64,000 nt of DNA from the NCBI GenBank assembly GCA_021775415.1, contig JAJFHV010000016.1, positions 62,001 to 126,000 on the forward strand. Direction: 5' to 3'. Both the position numbers and the translations under genes were made by a program. This document shows, piece after piece, positions 45,544-53,990 of the stretch. The notes beneath the pieces are model-generated. The model saw only the letters and a list, made by a program, of their open reading frames with translations. It had not been told where the DNA came from and did no database searches. Position 1 is the stretch's first letter. Each line of letters begins with the position of its first letter. The DNA is from Hyphomicrobiales bacterium. GTDB lineage: Bacteria; Pseudomonadota; Alphaproteobacteria; Rhizobiales; Rhizobiaceae.

Positions 45544-46637
45544 TGTTGCTCTCCCGCTGCTGGATCGCGGCGTTTGTTAATTTCAGGCAATGGCAGATAT
45601 GGCACAACACCCTGGCCGCTGCCCTGCTCGACAATTACCTTGTTTGAATCTCTAAGCACATTTTCCATCGTTTCCAGGAACAGGCGCTTGCGGGTAACTT
45701 CCGGTGCCTTGGCATATTCATTATAGACCGAGATAAAGCGCTGAGCCTCACCTTTTGCCTCTTCAACAACCCGGTTTTTGTAGGCCGCTGCATCTTCAAG
45801 AATTTGAGCACCCTCACCTCGGGCAGCACCCAAAATCCGGTTGGAGTACTTGTTAGCCTCTTCGACAAACCGGTCTTCATCCTGTTCAGCACGCTGCACT
45901 TCGTCAAAGGAGTCAGCAACCTCGCGTGGTGGGGCCACATCCTCGATGTTCAAAGTGTTGATCTGAATCCCGGCACCATACTGGTCCAGTGTCGTTTGAA
46001 TAATATTGCGCACCTGATCAGCGATGTCAGCCCTGTTGTCTCGGAAAATATCCTGGGCTGGACGACGCCCAACTATTTCGCGCATCGCGCTCTCGGCCAC
46101 CTGGCGAACCATGCCTTCCGGATCGCTCACATTAAAGAGATAATCTTTCGGTGAGATCACCTGGAAGAGAACCGTGAATGCCACATCAACGATGTTCTGG
46201 TCGCCTGACAGCATCAGCCCCGGATCACCGGCGCGTCCAGAAGAACCAATGTTGATCTGGTTCTCACGAATATTGGCAACCTCGTAAGTTTCAACCGGCC
46301 ACAAATGAAAGTGGATGCCCGGAGTCGAAACTTCAGTCTTTGGCTTGCCGAATCTCAGTTCAACGCCAAGCTCATCCGGCTGGATCGTGTAAATTGCCTG
46401 AAATGCATAAAGTACCGCAAGCGCCAACAGCGCGAGAACTCCAGCCATGGGACTGAATCGTCCGCCACCGGGAATTGCCTTGCGCAACTGGTCCTGGCCT
46501 TTGCGAATAATGTCTTCAAGATCAGGAGGCGTTCCACCCCCTCCGCTTCCGCGTGGTGGCGTTGGTCCTTGCCCCCACGGGCCGCCTTTATCACCACCGC
46601 CGTTCTGGCCTCCGCCAGATTGATTACTCCAGGGCAT
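45540..46637 (-). CDS. hflK: HflK, SPFH-domain FtsH regulator
   Basis: A 365-residue partner of HflC. The N terminus is the typical Gly/Pro-rich cytoplasmic stretch (MPWSNQSGGGQNGGG), followed by one membrane helix (AGVLALLALAVLYAFQAIYTI), an SPFH domain (QPDELGVELRFGKPKTEVSTPGIHFHLWP) and a charged helical C terminus. AAGGATATTGA gives the ribosome site. It lies about 100 bases downstream of folA on the same strand. Confidence 0.95.
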   Translation of the reverse strand: MPWSNQSGGGQNGGGDKGGPWGQGPTPPRGSGGGGTPPDLEDIIRKGQDQLRKAIPGGGRFSPMAGVLALLALAVLYAFQAIYTIQPDELGVELRFGKPKTEVSTPGIHFHLWPVETYEVANIRENQINIGSSGRAGDPGLMLSGDQNIVDVAFTVLFQVISPKDYLFNVSDPEGMVRQVAESAMREIVGRRPAQDIFRDNRADIADQVRNIIQTTLDQYGAGIQINTLNIEDVAPPREVADSFDEVQRAEQDEDRFVEEANKYSNRILGAARGEGAQILEDAAAYKNRVVEEAKGEAQRFISVYNEYAKAPEVTRKRLFLETMENVLRDSNKVIVEQGSGQGVVPYLPLPEINKRRDPAAGEQQ

Positions 46638-46739
46638 TCAATATCCTTTTTGTGTCGTTCCCGGCAAGTTGATAGCCTGTGTGAAACGAAATGTCATGAA
46701 TTCATTCTATATCGGTTATAAGTACCCGCGTCGCTGCTT

Positions 46740-47264
46740 TCAAGGAACAGCTTTGACGCGTTCATAAACCACATAAAGCGTTTCTGCCGTATCTTTTTCA
46801 CCTTTCGGCACTTCTTCGCGCAAGACCGGCTGCCAATCTGCCTCGACTATCTCCGGAAAACGCGTATCCCCATCCGGTTCAGCCATAACATGGGTCACAT
46901 ACAACCGGGCCGCCAGCGGTAGCGTTTCACGGTATATCTGACCGCCACCAACCACGCATATTTCCTTCGAGCCGTTTTCCCTGCCCCAGGCACTGGCTGT
47001 TTCAAGGGCTTCCTCAATGCTCTTTGCATGGACTGTGCCCTCCACATCAAACTCTGATCTCGAGATAACTATATTAAGTCGTCCCGGCAACACCATCCCG
47101 ATTGCCTGGAATGTTTTGCGACCCATTATGATGGGGTTGCCCATGGTATCGCGCTTGAACCGCTTCAGATCCGTTGAAAGTTTCCACGGCATGTCTCCGT
47201 CACGACCAATCATGCCATTATTTGCAACAGCCACGACCAGAGCAAGTGGAAGTCTTTTTGTCAT
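46740..47264 (-). CDS. folA: Dihydrofolate reductase
   Basis: A 174-residue NADPH-dependent enzyme regenerating tetrahydrofolate from the dihydrofolate that ThyA releases. Marks are [31 protein letters not shown] (catalytic Asp after the Met20-type loop), [27 protein letters not shown] and [17 protein letters not shown]. The start overlaps the thyA stop by four bases (ATGA), so the two are coupled, as is usual in alphaproteobacteria. Confidence 0.95.
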   Translation of the reverse strand: MTKRLPLALVVAVANNGMIGRDGDMPWKLSTDLKRFKRDTMGNPIIMGRKTFQAIGMVLPGRLNIVISRSEFDVEGTVHAKSIEEALETASAWGRENGSKEICVVGGGQIYRETLPLAARLYVTHVMAEPDGDTRFPEIVEADWQPVLREEVPKGEKDTAETLYVVYERVKAVP

Positions 47265-48055
47265 ACAGATACCTTTGCCTTGATGTGGGGATGAGACTGG
47301 TAATTTTCCAACACAAAGTCCTCATAGACAAACTCATCGAGATTGCCCCGCTCTTGATTGAGATGCATTTTTGGCAGTTGCTTCGGCTTGCGACCAATCT
47401 GTTCGCGCGCCTGTTCAAAATGATCTTGATACAAATGCGCATCCCCAAAGGTATGAACAAAATCACCCGGCTCCAGGTCGCACACTTGAGCCAGCATCAT
47501 CGTCAGCAGGGCGTAAGAAGCGATATTGAACGGCACACCCAGAAAAATATCCGCCGAACGCTGGTAAAGTTGGCACGAGAGTTTTCCATCCGCGACGTAA
47601 AACTGAAACAGACAATGGCAAGGTGGCAAGGCCATATCGTCAACCATTGCCGGGTTCCACGCGCTGATGATGTGACGTCGTGAATTCGGGTTTTCCTTCA
47701 ACCCTTTGACCAGTGCGGATATTTGATCGAAGCTTGTGCCATCGGGCGCTGGCCACGATCGCCACTGATAGCCGTACACCGGACCAAGATCACCATTTTC
47801 ATCGGCCCAATCATCCCAGATGGAAACACCATTGTCCTTCAACCATTTTATGTTGGTGTCTCCTCTGAGGAACCACAACAACTCAATGATAATCGAGCGC
47901 AAGTGCAGTTTCTTGGTGGTAACAACCGGAAATCCCTGAGCCAGGTCAAACCTCAATTGTCGACCAAATACCGATCGGGTCCCGGTTCCTGTACGGTCGC
48001 CGCGATCGCTACCATGCTCAAGAATGTCCTTCATAAGATCGAGATATTGTTGCAT
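47261..48055 (-). CDS. thyA: Thymidylate synthase ThyA
   Basis: A 264-residue ThyA that methylates dUMP to dTMP using methylene-tetrahydrofolate. Marks are the dUMP phosphate loop [41 protein letters not shown], the catalytic Cys in [13 protein letters not shown], and the dUMP-binding [19 protein letters not shown] with [12 protein letters not shown] 48055 is chosen ([15 protein letters not shown]). There is no Shine-Dalgarno; instead the start codon is one base from a perfect 11-base hairpin. A TTG at 48085 in frame would start inside the hairpin. Confidence 0.95.
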   Translation of the reverse strand: MQQYLDLMKDILEHGSDRGDRTGTGTRSVFGRQLRFDLAQGFPVVTTKKLHLRSIIIELLWFLRGDTNIKWLKDNGVSIWDDWADENGDLGPVYGYQWRSWPAPDGTSFDQISALVKGLKENPNSRRHIISAWNPAMVDDMALPPCHCLFQFYVADGKLSCQLYQRSADIFLGVPFNIASYALLTMMLAQVCDLEPGDFVHTFGDAHLYQDHFEQAREQIGRKPKQLPKMHLNQERGNLDEFVYEDFVLENYQSHPHIKAKVSV

Positions 48056-48056
48056 G

Positions 48057-48096
48057 AAAGTGCGGGCCTGAAATCTGATTCTCAAGCCCGCACTTT
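48057..48096. promoter_or_regulatory. Perfect 11-base hairpin abutting the thyA start codon
   Basis: AAAGTGCGGGC (48057-48067) and GCCCGCACTTT (48086-48096) pair perfectly over an 18-base loop. On the thyA strand the stem ends one base before the ATG and covers the place of a ribosome binding site. It could control thyA translation, or be the terminator of the DUF1127 gene upstream; the T-run of three is short for the latter. Confidence 0.65.
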
Positions 48097-48119
48097 AAAC
48101 CGGTTTACAAGAAATGAAA

Positions 48120-48398
48120 TCAACGATTTTTGCGATTTTCCGAACGCCGGATATTTAGATGCTCACTGGTGCCTCTCAGCAAGCCCGCATTCAATGCATC
48201 GACTATATCTGAGCGTTCCAGACCGATATCCTTCAACAAATGCGGATCAAGATTGAGCAAGTTCCTTGTTTCCTGACGGTCTCGCAACATCCGCGCAATG
48301 GCCTTGAAAGGCCGTAGAACTGAAGTTACGATTTTTGCCGTGTGAAGCTCTTCGTAGTTTGTTGCAGGGATTGGGAAACTTCCGTGGATTGTTTGCAT
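48120..48398 (-). CDS. DUF1127 domain small protein
   Basis: A 92-residue basic protein whose C-terminal half holds the DUF1127 motif (RQETRNLLNLDPHLLKDIGLERSDI). In other alphaproteobacteria short Arg-rich DUF1127 proteins bind RNA and affect phosphate and carbon metabolism; this one is longer than the 45-residue minimal type. AGGAGAAAAGAAA upstream of the ATG is a strong ribosome site. It is divergent from a WYL regulator, with tandem operator-like repeats between them, so it is a likely target of that regulator. Confidence 0.85.
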   Translation of the reverse strand: MQTIHGSFPIPATNYEELHTAKIVTSVLRPFKAIARMLRDRQETRNLLNLDPHLLKDIGLERSDIVDALNAGLLRGTSEHLNIRRSENRKNR

Positions 48399-48489
48399 TT
48401 TCTTTTCTCCTGTCGATGTTGTTTGCGTGCCTTCGAACCTTTGATTTTTGTGTGGTCTTCGGCGATGAATGGAGTATGCAATATCCCTC

Positions 48490-48544
48490 CTGACAGCATG
48501 GCGTCAGGAGTACTGACACCTACTGACAACGTGGTGTCAGGAGT
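48490..48544. promoter_or_regulatory. Tandem operator-like repeats upstream of the WYL regulator
   Basis: Two 22-base sites at 48490-48511 and 48523-48544 agree at 19 positions. Each contains a dyad CTGACA-N6-(C/T)GTCAG followed by GAGT. Their starts are 33 bases apart, three helical turns, so a protein would bind the same face. A further CTGACA half-site lies between them at 48513. They lie 50-100 bases upstream of the regulator gene and about 90-150 bases upstream of the divergent DUF1127 gene. Confidence 0.65.
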
Positions 48545-48594
48545 GTATAAAATGATGTGGAATTGGTCGAAATAATCCGCAAAGATCGGGAATT

Positions 48595-49299
48595 ATGAGA
48601 CGCGCTGACCGCCTTTTTGAAATCATCCAGATTATCCGCCGCAAGGGGCTTACCCGGGCGGCCGATCTTAGTGCCGAGCTTGAGGTCTCAGAGCGTACAA
48701 TCTACCGCGATATTCAGGATTTAATGGCAACCGGCGTGCCAATTGAGGGCGAAGCGGGCGTTGGCTATGTGCTGCATGACGGATTTGACCTGCCGCCACT
48801 GATGTTCAAGGAGCCTGAAATCGAGGCGCTGGTTTTGGGTGCAAGGATTGTGGAATCCTGGGCTGATCCTGCGCTATCTGCTGCTGCAACCGACGTGATC
48901 GCCAAGGTTCAGGCCGTGGTTCCAGAGCATCTTCGCAAATACATGGCCAATACCGCCCTATTGGCGCCTGAACACACCTATATGGAACCGATCACATTTG
49001 AGATGCCCGATCTGCGTCAGGCCCTTCGAGATCGGCGCAAAGTCAGCTTTAAATACGAAGATGCGGGAGGAACAGGATCAGAACGAACTGTTCGGCCGTT
49101 GTCACTTGCCTATTTTGGCCCGGTTTGGTTGCTCGCCGGATGGTGTGAATTGCGGGTGGATTTCAGAACCTTCCGGCTGGACCGGATCAAGGATTTTTCC
49201 CTTACCGAATTCAAGTTCGCCGATGAGGCTGGCAAAACCCTGCACGATTTTTTGAAGCGTGATCACACCTGGCGACGCGGACCATCTGACAATGGGTGA
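48595..49299 (+). CDS. YafY-type transcriptional regulator (HTH_11 + WYL domain)
   Basis: A 234-residue regulator. The N-terminal winged helix reads RADRLFEIIQIIRRKGLTRAADLSAELEVSERTIYRDIQDL with GVPIEGEAGVGYVL in the wing. The WYL domain in the second half has RKVSFKYEDAGG, RTVRPLSLAYFGPVWLLAGWCELRVDFRTFRLDRI; the WYL triplet itself reads VWLLAGWC, the usual ligand-pocket strand. WYL domains sense nucleotides or other small molecules. GGGAA precedes the ATG. It probably controls itself and the DUF1127 gene through the tandem repeats upstream. Confidence 0.9.
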   Translation: MRRADRLFEIIQIIRRKGLTRAADLSAELEVSERTIYRDIQDLMATGVPIEGEAGVGYVLHDGFDLPPLMFKEPEIEALVLGARIVESWADPALSAAATDVIAKVQAVVPEHLRKYMANTALLAPEHTYMEPITFEMPDLRQALRDRRKVSFKYEDAGGTGSERTVRPLSLAYFGPVWLLAGWCELRVDFRTFRLDRIKDFSLTEFKFADEAGKTLHDFLKRDHTWRRGPSDNG

Positions 49300-49301
49300 G
49301 A

Positions 49302-50033
49302 CTACAGATTATTGGCACTGACAGGACCGGGTAGAATTTCACGCAGCAGTTTTTGCCGCATTGCCCTTTCAAAATCACTGAAGCCACCGGCAATAATCAA
49401 GAATGAACCGGCACCCTTCAGCACTTCCCCGCCATAGTAGATCACCGGATCAGTATAGAAGCTTTCGGGATTAAGGCCGGAGTCCAGTATGACGAGGCCA
49501 TTGACCGAAATGCCTTCAAAATCGAATGTGCGATACGCGATCTTTGGTTCAAAGCCTTCATTGTTTGCGCCATCTCCAGATAGATCAATCACCTTCCTGA
49601 AACAGGGCGCGGGCAGATCGCGAAGCAAATCCGATGCAAACCGCAGCGCATGGCCAATTGCCGTGGAATTGTGGCGCGATTGGCGACCATGGTCAGAAAG
49701 TGTCTGTGCAACTTCAATAATATCCTGCCGGGTATCAAGCCGGATCCAGTCGAATATGAGCTTCTGGCTGCTGGATCCACTCCATTCAAAAGCTGAGAGA
49801 TACATGCCATCGACTGTCAAAATTGCATCCATAACCATTGGATCCATAAGAGCTGCGGCAGTTCCCGACATTTGCAGCCGGTATTCTGACTGATCAACGC
49901 TGAGCGAAGCATCGATGCCCAACACCAGGGCAAGACTGCAATCTTTGGTTTGTGCATTGGTGATTGAGGGCTGAAACAGTGTTAGTCCGGCAAAGGCGGT
50001 AAACAACAGCTTTGCACCGGATATACTCCTCAC
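49302..50033 (-). CDS. DUF1194 secreted von Willebrand-like protein (second copy)
   Basis: A 243-residue exported protein of the DUF1194 family, related to VWA domains. After a signal peptide (to about AQTKD) comes SLALVLGIDASLSVDQSEY, a MIDAS-like DxSxS metal site, then FEWSG, an HNSTAIGHALRFA segment and VIDLSGDGANNEGFEP, the second metal loop. Function unknown; likely periplasmic ligand binding or assembly. About half identical by eye with the gene upstream, whose stop overlaps its start by four bases, so they are tandem duplicates in one operon. Confidence 0.87.
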   Translation of the reverse strand: MRSISGAKLLFTAFAGLTLFQPSITNAQTKDCSLALVLGIDASLSVDQSEYRLQMSGTAAALMDPMVMDAILTVDGMYLSAFEWSGSSSQKLIFDWIRLDTRQDIIEVAQTLSDHGRQSRHNSTAIGHALRFASDLLRDLPAPCFRKVIDLSGDGANNEGFEPKIAYRTFDFEGISVNGLVILDSGLNPESFYTDPVIYYGGEVLKGAGSFLIIAGGFSDFERAMRQKLLREILPGPVSANNL

Positions 50034-50746
50034 TGGATTTCAAGCTGTGAGATGTTCTGCGGACCGATTTCACGCAGCAGCTTTTGCTTGATGGCTTCGC
50101 CATAGTCATTGAAATTATTGGCAACCACCAAAAATGATCCGGGGCCGTGAACAACGTTTTCCCGGTAATATTGCTCCGGGTCGGGATCTGCTCCCTTGAT
50201 CACCAGACCATTTACCGAAATAGCATCAAATTCAAAGGTACGATAGGCAATCTGCGGGTTGAACCCATCATTGTGAACCCCGTCACCCGACACATCCACA
50301 ACCTGCCTCAAACATTGCTGCGGCAACTGTCGAAACAATCCGGCGGCATATCCCAACGCGTAGCCCATTGCTGTTGGATAGTCACTGCGTACCCGCTGGT
50401 GACTGGCGAGCGCCAAAGCAAACTCCGAAACCTCCAGTTCACTGGTCAAATATCTCCAACCCACGATTACTTCCTGATTGAAACGACCGCTCCACTCGAA
50501 AGCCATCAAGTTGATACCGCCCTGCTCCGCAATCATTCGTTTGACTTCCGCATCGAGGAGCGCAGCCGCCAGACCCTTAAGTTGAAACTCGTATTCTGCC
50601 TGATCAACTGAAGAAGATGAATCCAGCGCCAGGATAAGCGCAAGTTTGCAACTTTCCTGTGCGCTGGCTTTGCTCGTGCCAGCTAAATTGGCAGCAAGAC
50701 TGACAAATGCAAAAACCAACAAACAACGCAGGAAGCCTGTCATCAA
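50030..50746 (-). CDS. DUF1194 secreted von Willebrand-like protein (first copy)
   Basis: A 238-residue DUF1194 protein with signal peptide (GFLRCLLVFAFVSLAANLAG, cleavage near ASA-QE), a MIDAS-like LALILALDSSSSVDQAEYEF, FEWSG, YPTAMGYALGYAAGLF, and VVDVSGDGVHNDGFNPQIAYRTFEFDAISVNGLVI. The last segment is shared almost word for word with the copy downstream. Its start overlaps the cfa stop by four bases. All three genes are thus coupled. Confidence 0.87.
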   Translation of the reverse strand: MMTGFLRCLLVFAFVSLAANLAGTSKASAQESCKLALILALDSSSSVDQAEYEFQLKGLAAALLDAEVKRMIAEQGGINLMAFEWSGRFNQEVIVGWRYLTSELEVSEFALALASHQRVRSDYPTAMGYALGYAAGLFRQLPQQCLRQVVDVSGDGVHNDGFNPQIAYRTFEFDAISVNGLVIKGADPDPEQYYRENVVHGPGSFLVVANNFNDYGEAIKQKLLREIGPQNISQLEIQ

Positions 50747-51984
50747 AGTTTGAGCCTTAGTTCCTTTTCGCGCTTTTCAAGCGTCCGTTGATTATCGGTG
50801 ATATAATCCCGGACAATCGGTGCTCCATCCCGGTTTCGAGACAATTGCATGTGGAACACAAGCTGGCTGCCGGTCCTGAACATCAATTCGCAGCTTATCA
50901 GATAGAACTCCCACATCCGCGCGAACCGCTCGTCATACATCTCAACAACCTGATCCCGGTTCTTGTCGAACCGCTCCACCCAGTGTGCCAGTGTCTTGGC
51001 ATAATGAACCCGAAGAAACTCAAGGTCGCTGCACCACAGATTGTTTTGTTCAATTACTTCAAACACTTCTGAAAGCGCCGGAGAATAGGCTCCCGGAAAA
51101 ATGTATTTGCGAAGCCAGGAGCTGGCCATGCCCGGAGGACTCATGTGACCAATCGAGTGAATGACCGCAAGCCCGTCATCGGGCATCAGCGTGTTCACCT
51201 TTTTGAAGAACTCATCGTAGTGATGAACCCCCACATGTTCGAACATGCCGACTGAGACTATCCGGTCAAACTGGTCATCGACTTCCCGGTAGTCCTGAAG
51301 ACGGAATTCCACCCGGTCAGAAAGTCCCATCTTTTTTGCCCGTTCACTGGCAAGTGCCTGCTGTTCCCTTGAAAGCGTAACACCAAGCACCTTCACATCT
51401 TCAAGTGATGCGAGATAAAGCGCCAGATCACCCCATCCACACCCAATATCCAGCACCTTTTGACCGGGCTGTAAATTGAGTTTGGCGGCAAGCAATCTCA
51501 GCTTGTTGCGTTGGGCTTTTTCCAGTGTTTCCTTGTCATTGCGAAAATAGGCACACGAATACAGCATGTTCTTGTCGAGGAAGAGTTTGTAGAATTCATT
51601 GCCGAGGTCGTAGTGGTGCGAAACATTCTGCTGTGCCTGACCCTTGCGGTTTGACTGCTGGTACTTGCGAAACCGCATTTTAACTGCACGAATTGCCTTT
51701 TGCAGCGGATAGGAACCTAGCGATAGGCGATTGTGGGAGAACAATTGAAGGAAATCGCGCAGCGTCGAGCCATCTTCGAATACCATGGTGCCATCCATAT
51801 AGGCTTCACCAGCTGCAAGTTCGGAATTAAATACCAGGCTTTTATAAAGCGCCTTGTCTTTGAGACGCATGGTGACATCAAGACCTGGTTCACCGGAAAA
51901 CAAGTGCCGTTTACCGTCAGCGTCAATTACGGTCAGCGAGCCTTTTTGGATGAAGGCCTTCATCATATGCGAAAGTGGAAACAT
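50743..51984 (-). CDS. cfa: Cyclopropane-fatty-acyl-phospholipid synthase
   Basis: A 413-residue SAM-dependent methyltransferase adding a methylene bridge to cis double bonds in membrane phospholipids. The SAM site is VLDIGCGWGDLALYLASLEDVKVLGVTLSREQ; QNVSHHYDLGNEFYKLFLD and MLYSCAYFRNDKETLEKAQ are the N-terminal family marks; FDRIVSVGMFEHVGVHHYDEFF and YIFPGAYSPALSEVF are also conserved. It is the first gene of cfa-DUF1194-DUF1194, each overlap four bases. ATG 51984 has GAAG upstream. Confidence 0.92.
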   Translation of the reverse strand: MFPLSHMMKAFIQKGSLTVIDADGKRHLFSGEPGLDVTMRLKDKALYKSLVFNSELAAGEAYMDGTMVFEDGSTLRDFLQLFSHNRLSLGSYPLQKAIRAVKMRFRKYQQSNRKGQAQQNVSHHYDLGNEFYKLFLDKNMLYSCAYFRNDKETLEKAQRNKLRLLAAKLNLQPGQKVLDIGCGWGDLALYLASLEDVKVLGVTLSREQQALASERAKKMGLSDRVEFRLQDYREVDDQFDRIVSVGMFEHVGVHHYDEFFKKVNTLMPDDGLAVIHSIGHMSPPGMASSWLRKYIFPGAYSPALSEVFEVIEQNNLWCSDLEFLRVHYAKTLAHWVERFDKNRDQVVEMYDERFARMWEFYLISCELMFRTGSQLVFHMQLSRNRDGAPIVRDYITDNQRTLEKREKELRLKL

Positions 51985-52140
51985 CAGATCTTCGTATCAG
52001 GTTTCGGGGTCATATGACCTGAACGATTGCCTCAAAAAAAGCAAGAAACAATATATCTCACATTTTGTTGCAGGGTTATTTAGTTCTTGCCCCAAACCTG
52101 CGGCCAGTTTTGATAAGAAACTGCCAAAGTCAGCGTGAAT

Positions 52141-52172
52141 AAAAAACCCCCACTGTGAACAGCAGGGGTTTT
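52141..52172. terminator. Bidirectional intrinsic terminator
   Basis: AAAACCCC and GGGGTTTT pair, with a small inner CTG-TGAA-CAG stem, flanked by A and T runs. It begins 22 bases past the DUF2853 stop on the minus strand. Confidence 0.85.
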
Positions 52173-52194
52173 ATAATTCAATCACCGATAAAGC

Positions 52195-52506
52195 CTAAAG
52201 ATCGCCGAGTTGTCCGTGCTCTTTTGCAACCAGATAATAAAATGTCACCCGCTGTTTGTTGCGATCACCACTCATGGTTTCACAAACACTTGCGATAACC
52301 GCGTCGCACCCGGCTTCATCTGTATGGCCAAGTTTTTTCATGCACCACTTTTCCCGAACCCGGTCGAGTTCGCTGGAATCTGAACAAGACACGAGAGATG
52401 CATCCTTGCTTTGCAAGGCGATACCAAGATGCTTGACGATTTTTGAAACCACATCCGGGTCAGCGCCAGCGTCATACCGCTGAACATCCGCAAGATAGTC
52501 GCTCAT
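52195..52506 (-). CDS. DUF2853 family protein
   Basis: A 103-residue acidic cytoplasmic protein matching the DUF2853 family: it begins SDYLADVQRYDAGADPDVVSKIVKHLGIAL, has REKWCMKKLG in the middle and VCETMSGDRNKQRVTFYYLVAKEHG at the end. Structures of the family show a small helical bundle; function unknown. The upstream AGGAGTAAAACT gives a good ribosome site. Single-gene unit with its own terminator. Confidence 0.85.
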   Translation of the reverse strand: MSDYLADVQRYDAGADPDVVSKIVKHLGIALQSKDASLVSCSDSSELDRVREKWCMKKLGHTDEAGCDAVIASVCETMSGDRNKQRVTFYYLVAKEHGQLGDL

Positions 52507-52689
52507 AGTTTTACTCCTCTGAAACTACTCAAATGTATCGGGTATTCACATGAATACTCCACCAACAAAAAAAGGTTATCACGGTGTTTCCCTAACGTCA
52601 CTACTGCCTGAAACAATTAACAAAGTTTGGGTTCTAATACCCTGGAGACGTTTTCCACCTTTAAAATGGCCCAATTACACGTTATATAT

Positions 52690-53025
52690 GTCGTGCTGGG
52701 CAACCAGCTATGACGATAAATTGCCTGTGCAATAAACCATTCGGACCCGGGGGCGGTACCCGGCGCCTCCACCAAAAACCATTCTGTCAGCAATTCAGTT
52801 TTGAATGGCTTTTGAGGGGGGCGAAATAGGATCGACGAGGGTGTAAAGACAGTGTTTTCGTTCGGTATGGTACCCGCCGATATCGGGCCAAACTTAATAG
52901 TTGCAAATGACAACTATGCAGAGGTTCGTCTCGCCGCGTAAGCAGTGCGACAACTTCAAATATAAGCCCTGACGGTTTGCGCCGTCAGGCGGGGTTCGAA
53001 GGCACCTGGCAACAGAAGCCTTCAC
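52690..53025 (+). ncRNA. ssrA: tmRNA, circularly permuted two-piece form
   Basis: tmRNA rescues stalled ribosomes and tags the nascent chain for proteolysis. The alphaproteobacterial gene is permuted: the acceptor piece comes first and ends GGCGCCTCCACCA at 52774, preceded by a T-arm-like CCGGG-N7-CCCGG. After an intervening loop the coding piece begins GGGGGCGAAATAGGATCGAC near 52816; its first seven bases pair with the acceptor end. The resume codon GCA at 52903 opens the tag ANDNYAEVRLAA, with TAA at 52939-52941. A strong hairpin CCTGACGG-CCGTCAGG (52968-52989) and GGGGTTCGAAGG follow. GCTGG-GCAA-CCAGC at 52695-52708 lies in the 5' part. Exact 5' and 3' ends are estimates. TTATAT around 52682 may be the -10. 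Confidence 0.94.
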
Positions 53026-53068
53026 TGAATTTGTAGTTATATGTAAAACACTCTCCGGGTCGCAAACC

Positions 53069-53716
53069 ATGACTGAAGAAAAACAACCCGAAGATTTGAT
53101 ACGCTATGACGTGCTAACCCAGGAAGCGCTGCGCGAAGTTATCCGTAAAGTGCTGGAAGAAGTTTCCGTTGCCGGCCTTCCAGGTGATCACCATTTTTTT
53201 ATTACCTTCCGCACGGATCATCCCGGCGTTCGGGTTTCAGCCCGTATGCGTGAGCGCTACCCCGAAGAAATGACCATCGTTATTCAACATTCCTACTGGG
53301 ATTTGAAAGTTACCGAGGCCGGTTTTGAAATCGATCTGTCGTTTGATGAAATTCTTGAGCGTCTTCGCATTCCTTTTTCCGCACTCAAGGGGTTCTTTGA
53401 CCCTCACGTGAAATTCGGGGTTCAGTTTGACACCAGTCACCTTGAAGCTGCAAACAGTGATGGCGACTTCGACGAAGAAGAAAAGACTGAAAAGCCCGTC
53501 GCCCGGTCCGTGCCCCAAGTTGCCCTGACGCCAAAAGTTGCCAAGAAGACTGCAAAGAAAAAATCTGCCCCAACTGCATCAAAGGCTGAAAGCAAAGCGC
53601 CATCAAAGCCTGCTGCAAAGGCTTCTGCAAAAAACGAAAAGCCCAAAGAGCAGAAAGCTATCGAGAGCGAAGGCGCAGAAATTGTGTCGCTCGACACCTT
53701 CCGCAAGAAAAAATGA
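53069..53716 (+). CDS. sspB: SspB-type ClpXP adaptor protein
   Basis: A 215-residue adaptor that binds ssrA-tagged proteins and hands them to ClpXP. The folded domain (residues about 8-130) has IRYDVLTQEALREVIRKVLEEV, HHFFITFRTDHPGVRVSARM, EEMTIVIQHSYWDLKV and FSALKGFFDPHVKFGVQFD, the alphaproteobacterial SspB pattern. A long Lys/Ala/Pro-rich linker follows and the chain ends EIVSLDTFRKKK, which looks like the short C-terminal ClpX-binding motif. It lies only 43 bases after the tmRNA gene, whose tag it should recognise. Confidence 0.92.
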   Translation: MTEEKQPEDLIRYDVLTQEALREVIRKVLEEVSVAGLPGDHHFFITFRTDHPGVRVSARMRERYPEEMTIVIQHSYWDLKVTEAGFEIDLSFDEILERLRIPFSALKGFFDPHVKFGVQFDTSHLEAANSDGDFDEEEKTEKPVARSVPQVALTPKVAKKTAKKKSAPTASKAESKAPSKPAAKASAKNEKPKEQKAIESEGAEIVSLDTFRKKK

Positions 53717-53741
53717 GCTGTTCGGCAAAGGTGATAAACTG

Positions 53742-53990
53742 ATGCTGCGCAAACACTCGGTCAGCATTCGTGGTCACCGGACCAGTTTCTCGATTGAAGA
53801 TGAATTTTACCAGGAGCTTGTTGAAATCACCAAGGCAGGCAAATTGCCCTTGGCCAAGCTCATTTCACAGATTGATGGTTCACGCCAACCGGATGAAAAC
53901 CTTTCATCCGCTCTCCGCCTGTTTGTACTTAAGTCATTGAAAGAGAACAATATTACTTTGTCTGGAACAACTTCTCCAAATTCTCAATAA
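53742..53990 (+). CDS. Ribbon-helix-helix domain protein
   Basis: An 82-residue protein with a ribbon-helix-helix fold near its N terminus (KHSVSIRGHRTSFSIEDEFYQELVEITK), of the RHH_4 type common in alphaproteobacteria. RHH proteins usually dimerise and bind DNA. ATG 53742 lies 25 bases after the sspB stop, so it may be co-transcribed with sspB. Its last 38 bases overlap the 3' end of the convergent AsmA gene. Target unknown. Confidence 0.8.
   Translation: MLRKHSVSIRGHRTSFSIEDEFYQELVEITKAGKLPLAKLISQIDGSRQPDENLSSALRLFVLKSLKENNITLSGTTSPNSQ

Noticed and set aside
52617-52913. 98-codon minus-strand frame
   Set aside because: It covers the tmRNA gene, whose structure and tag are clear.
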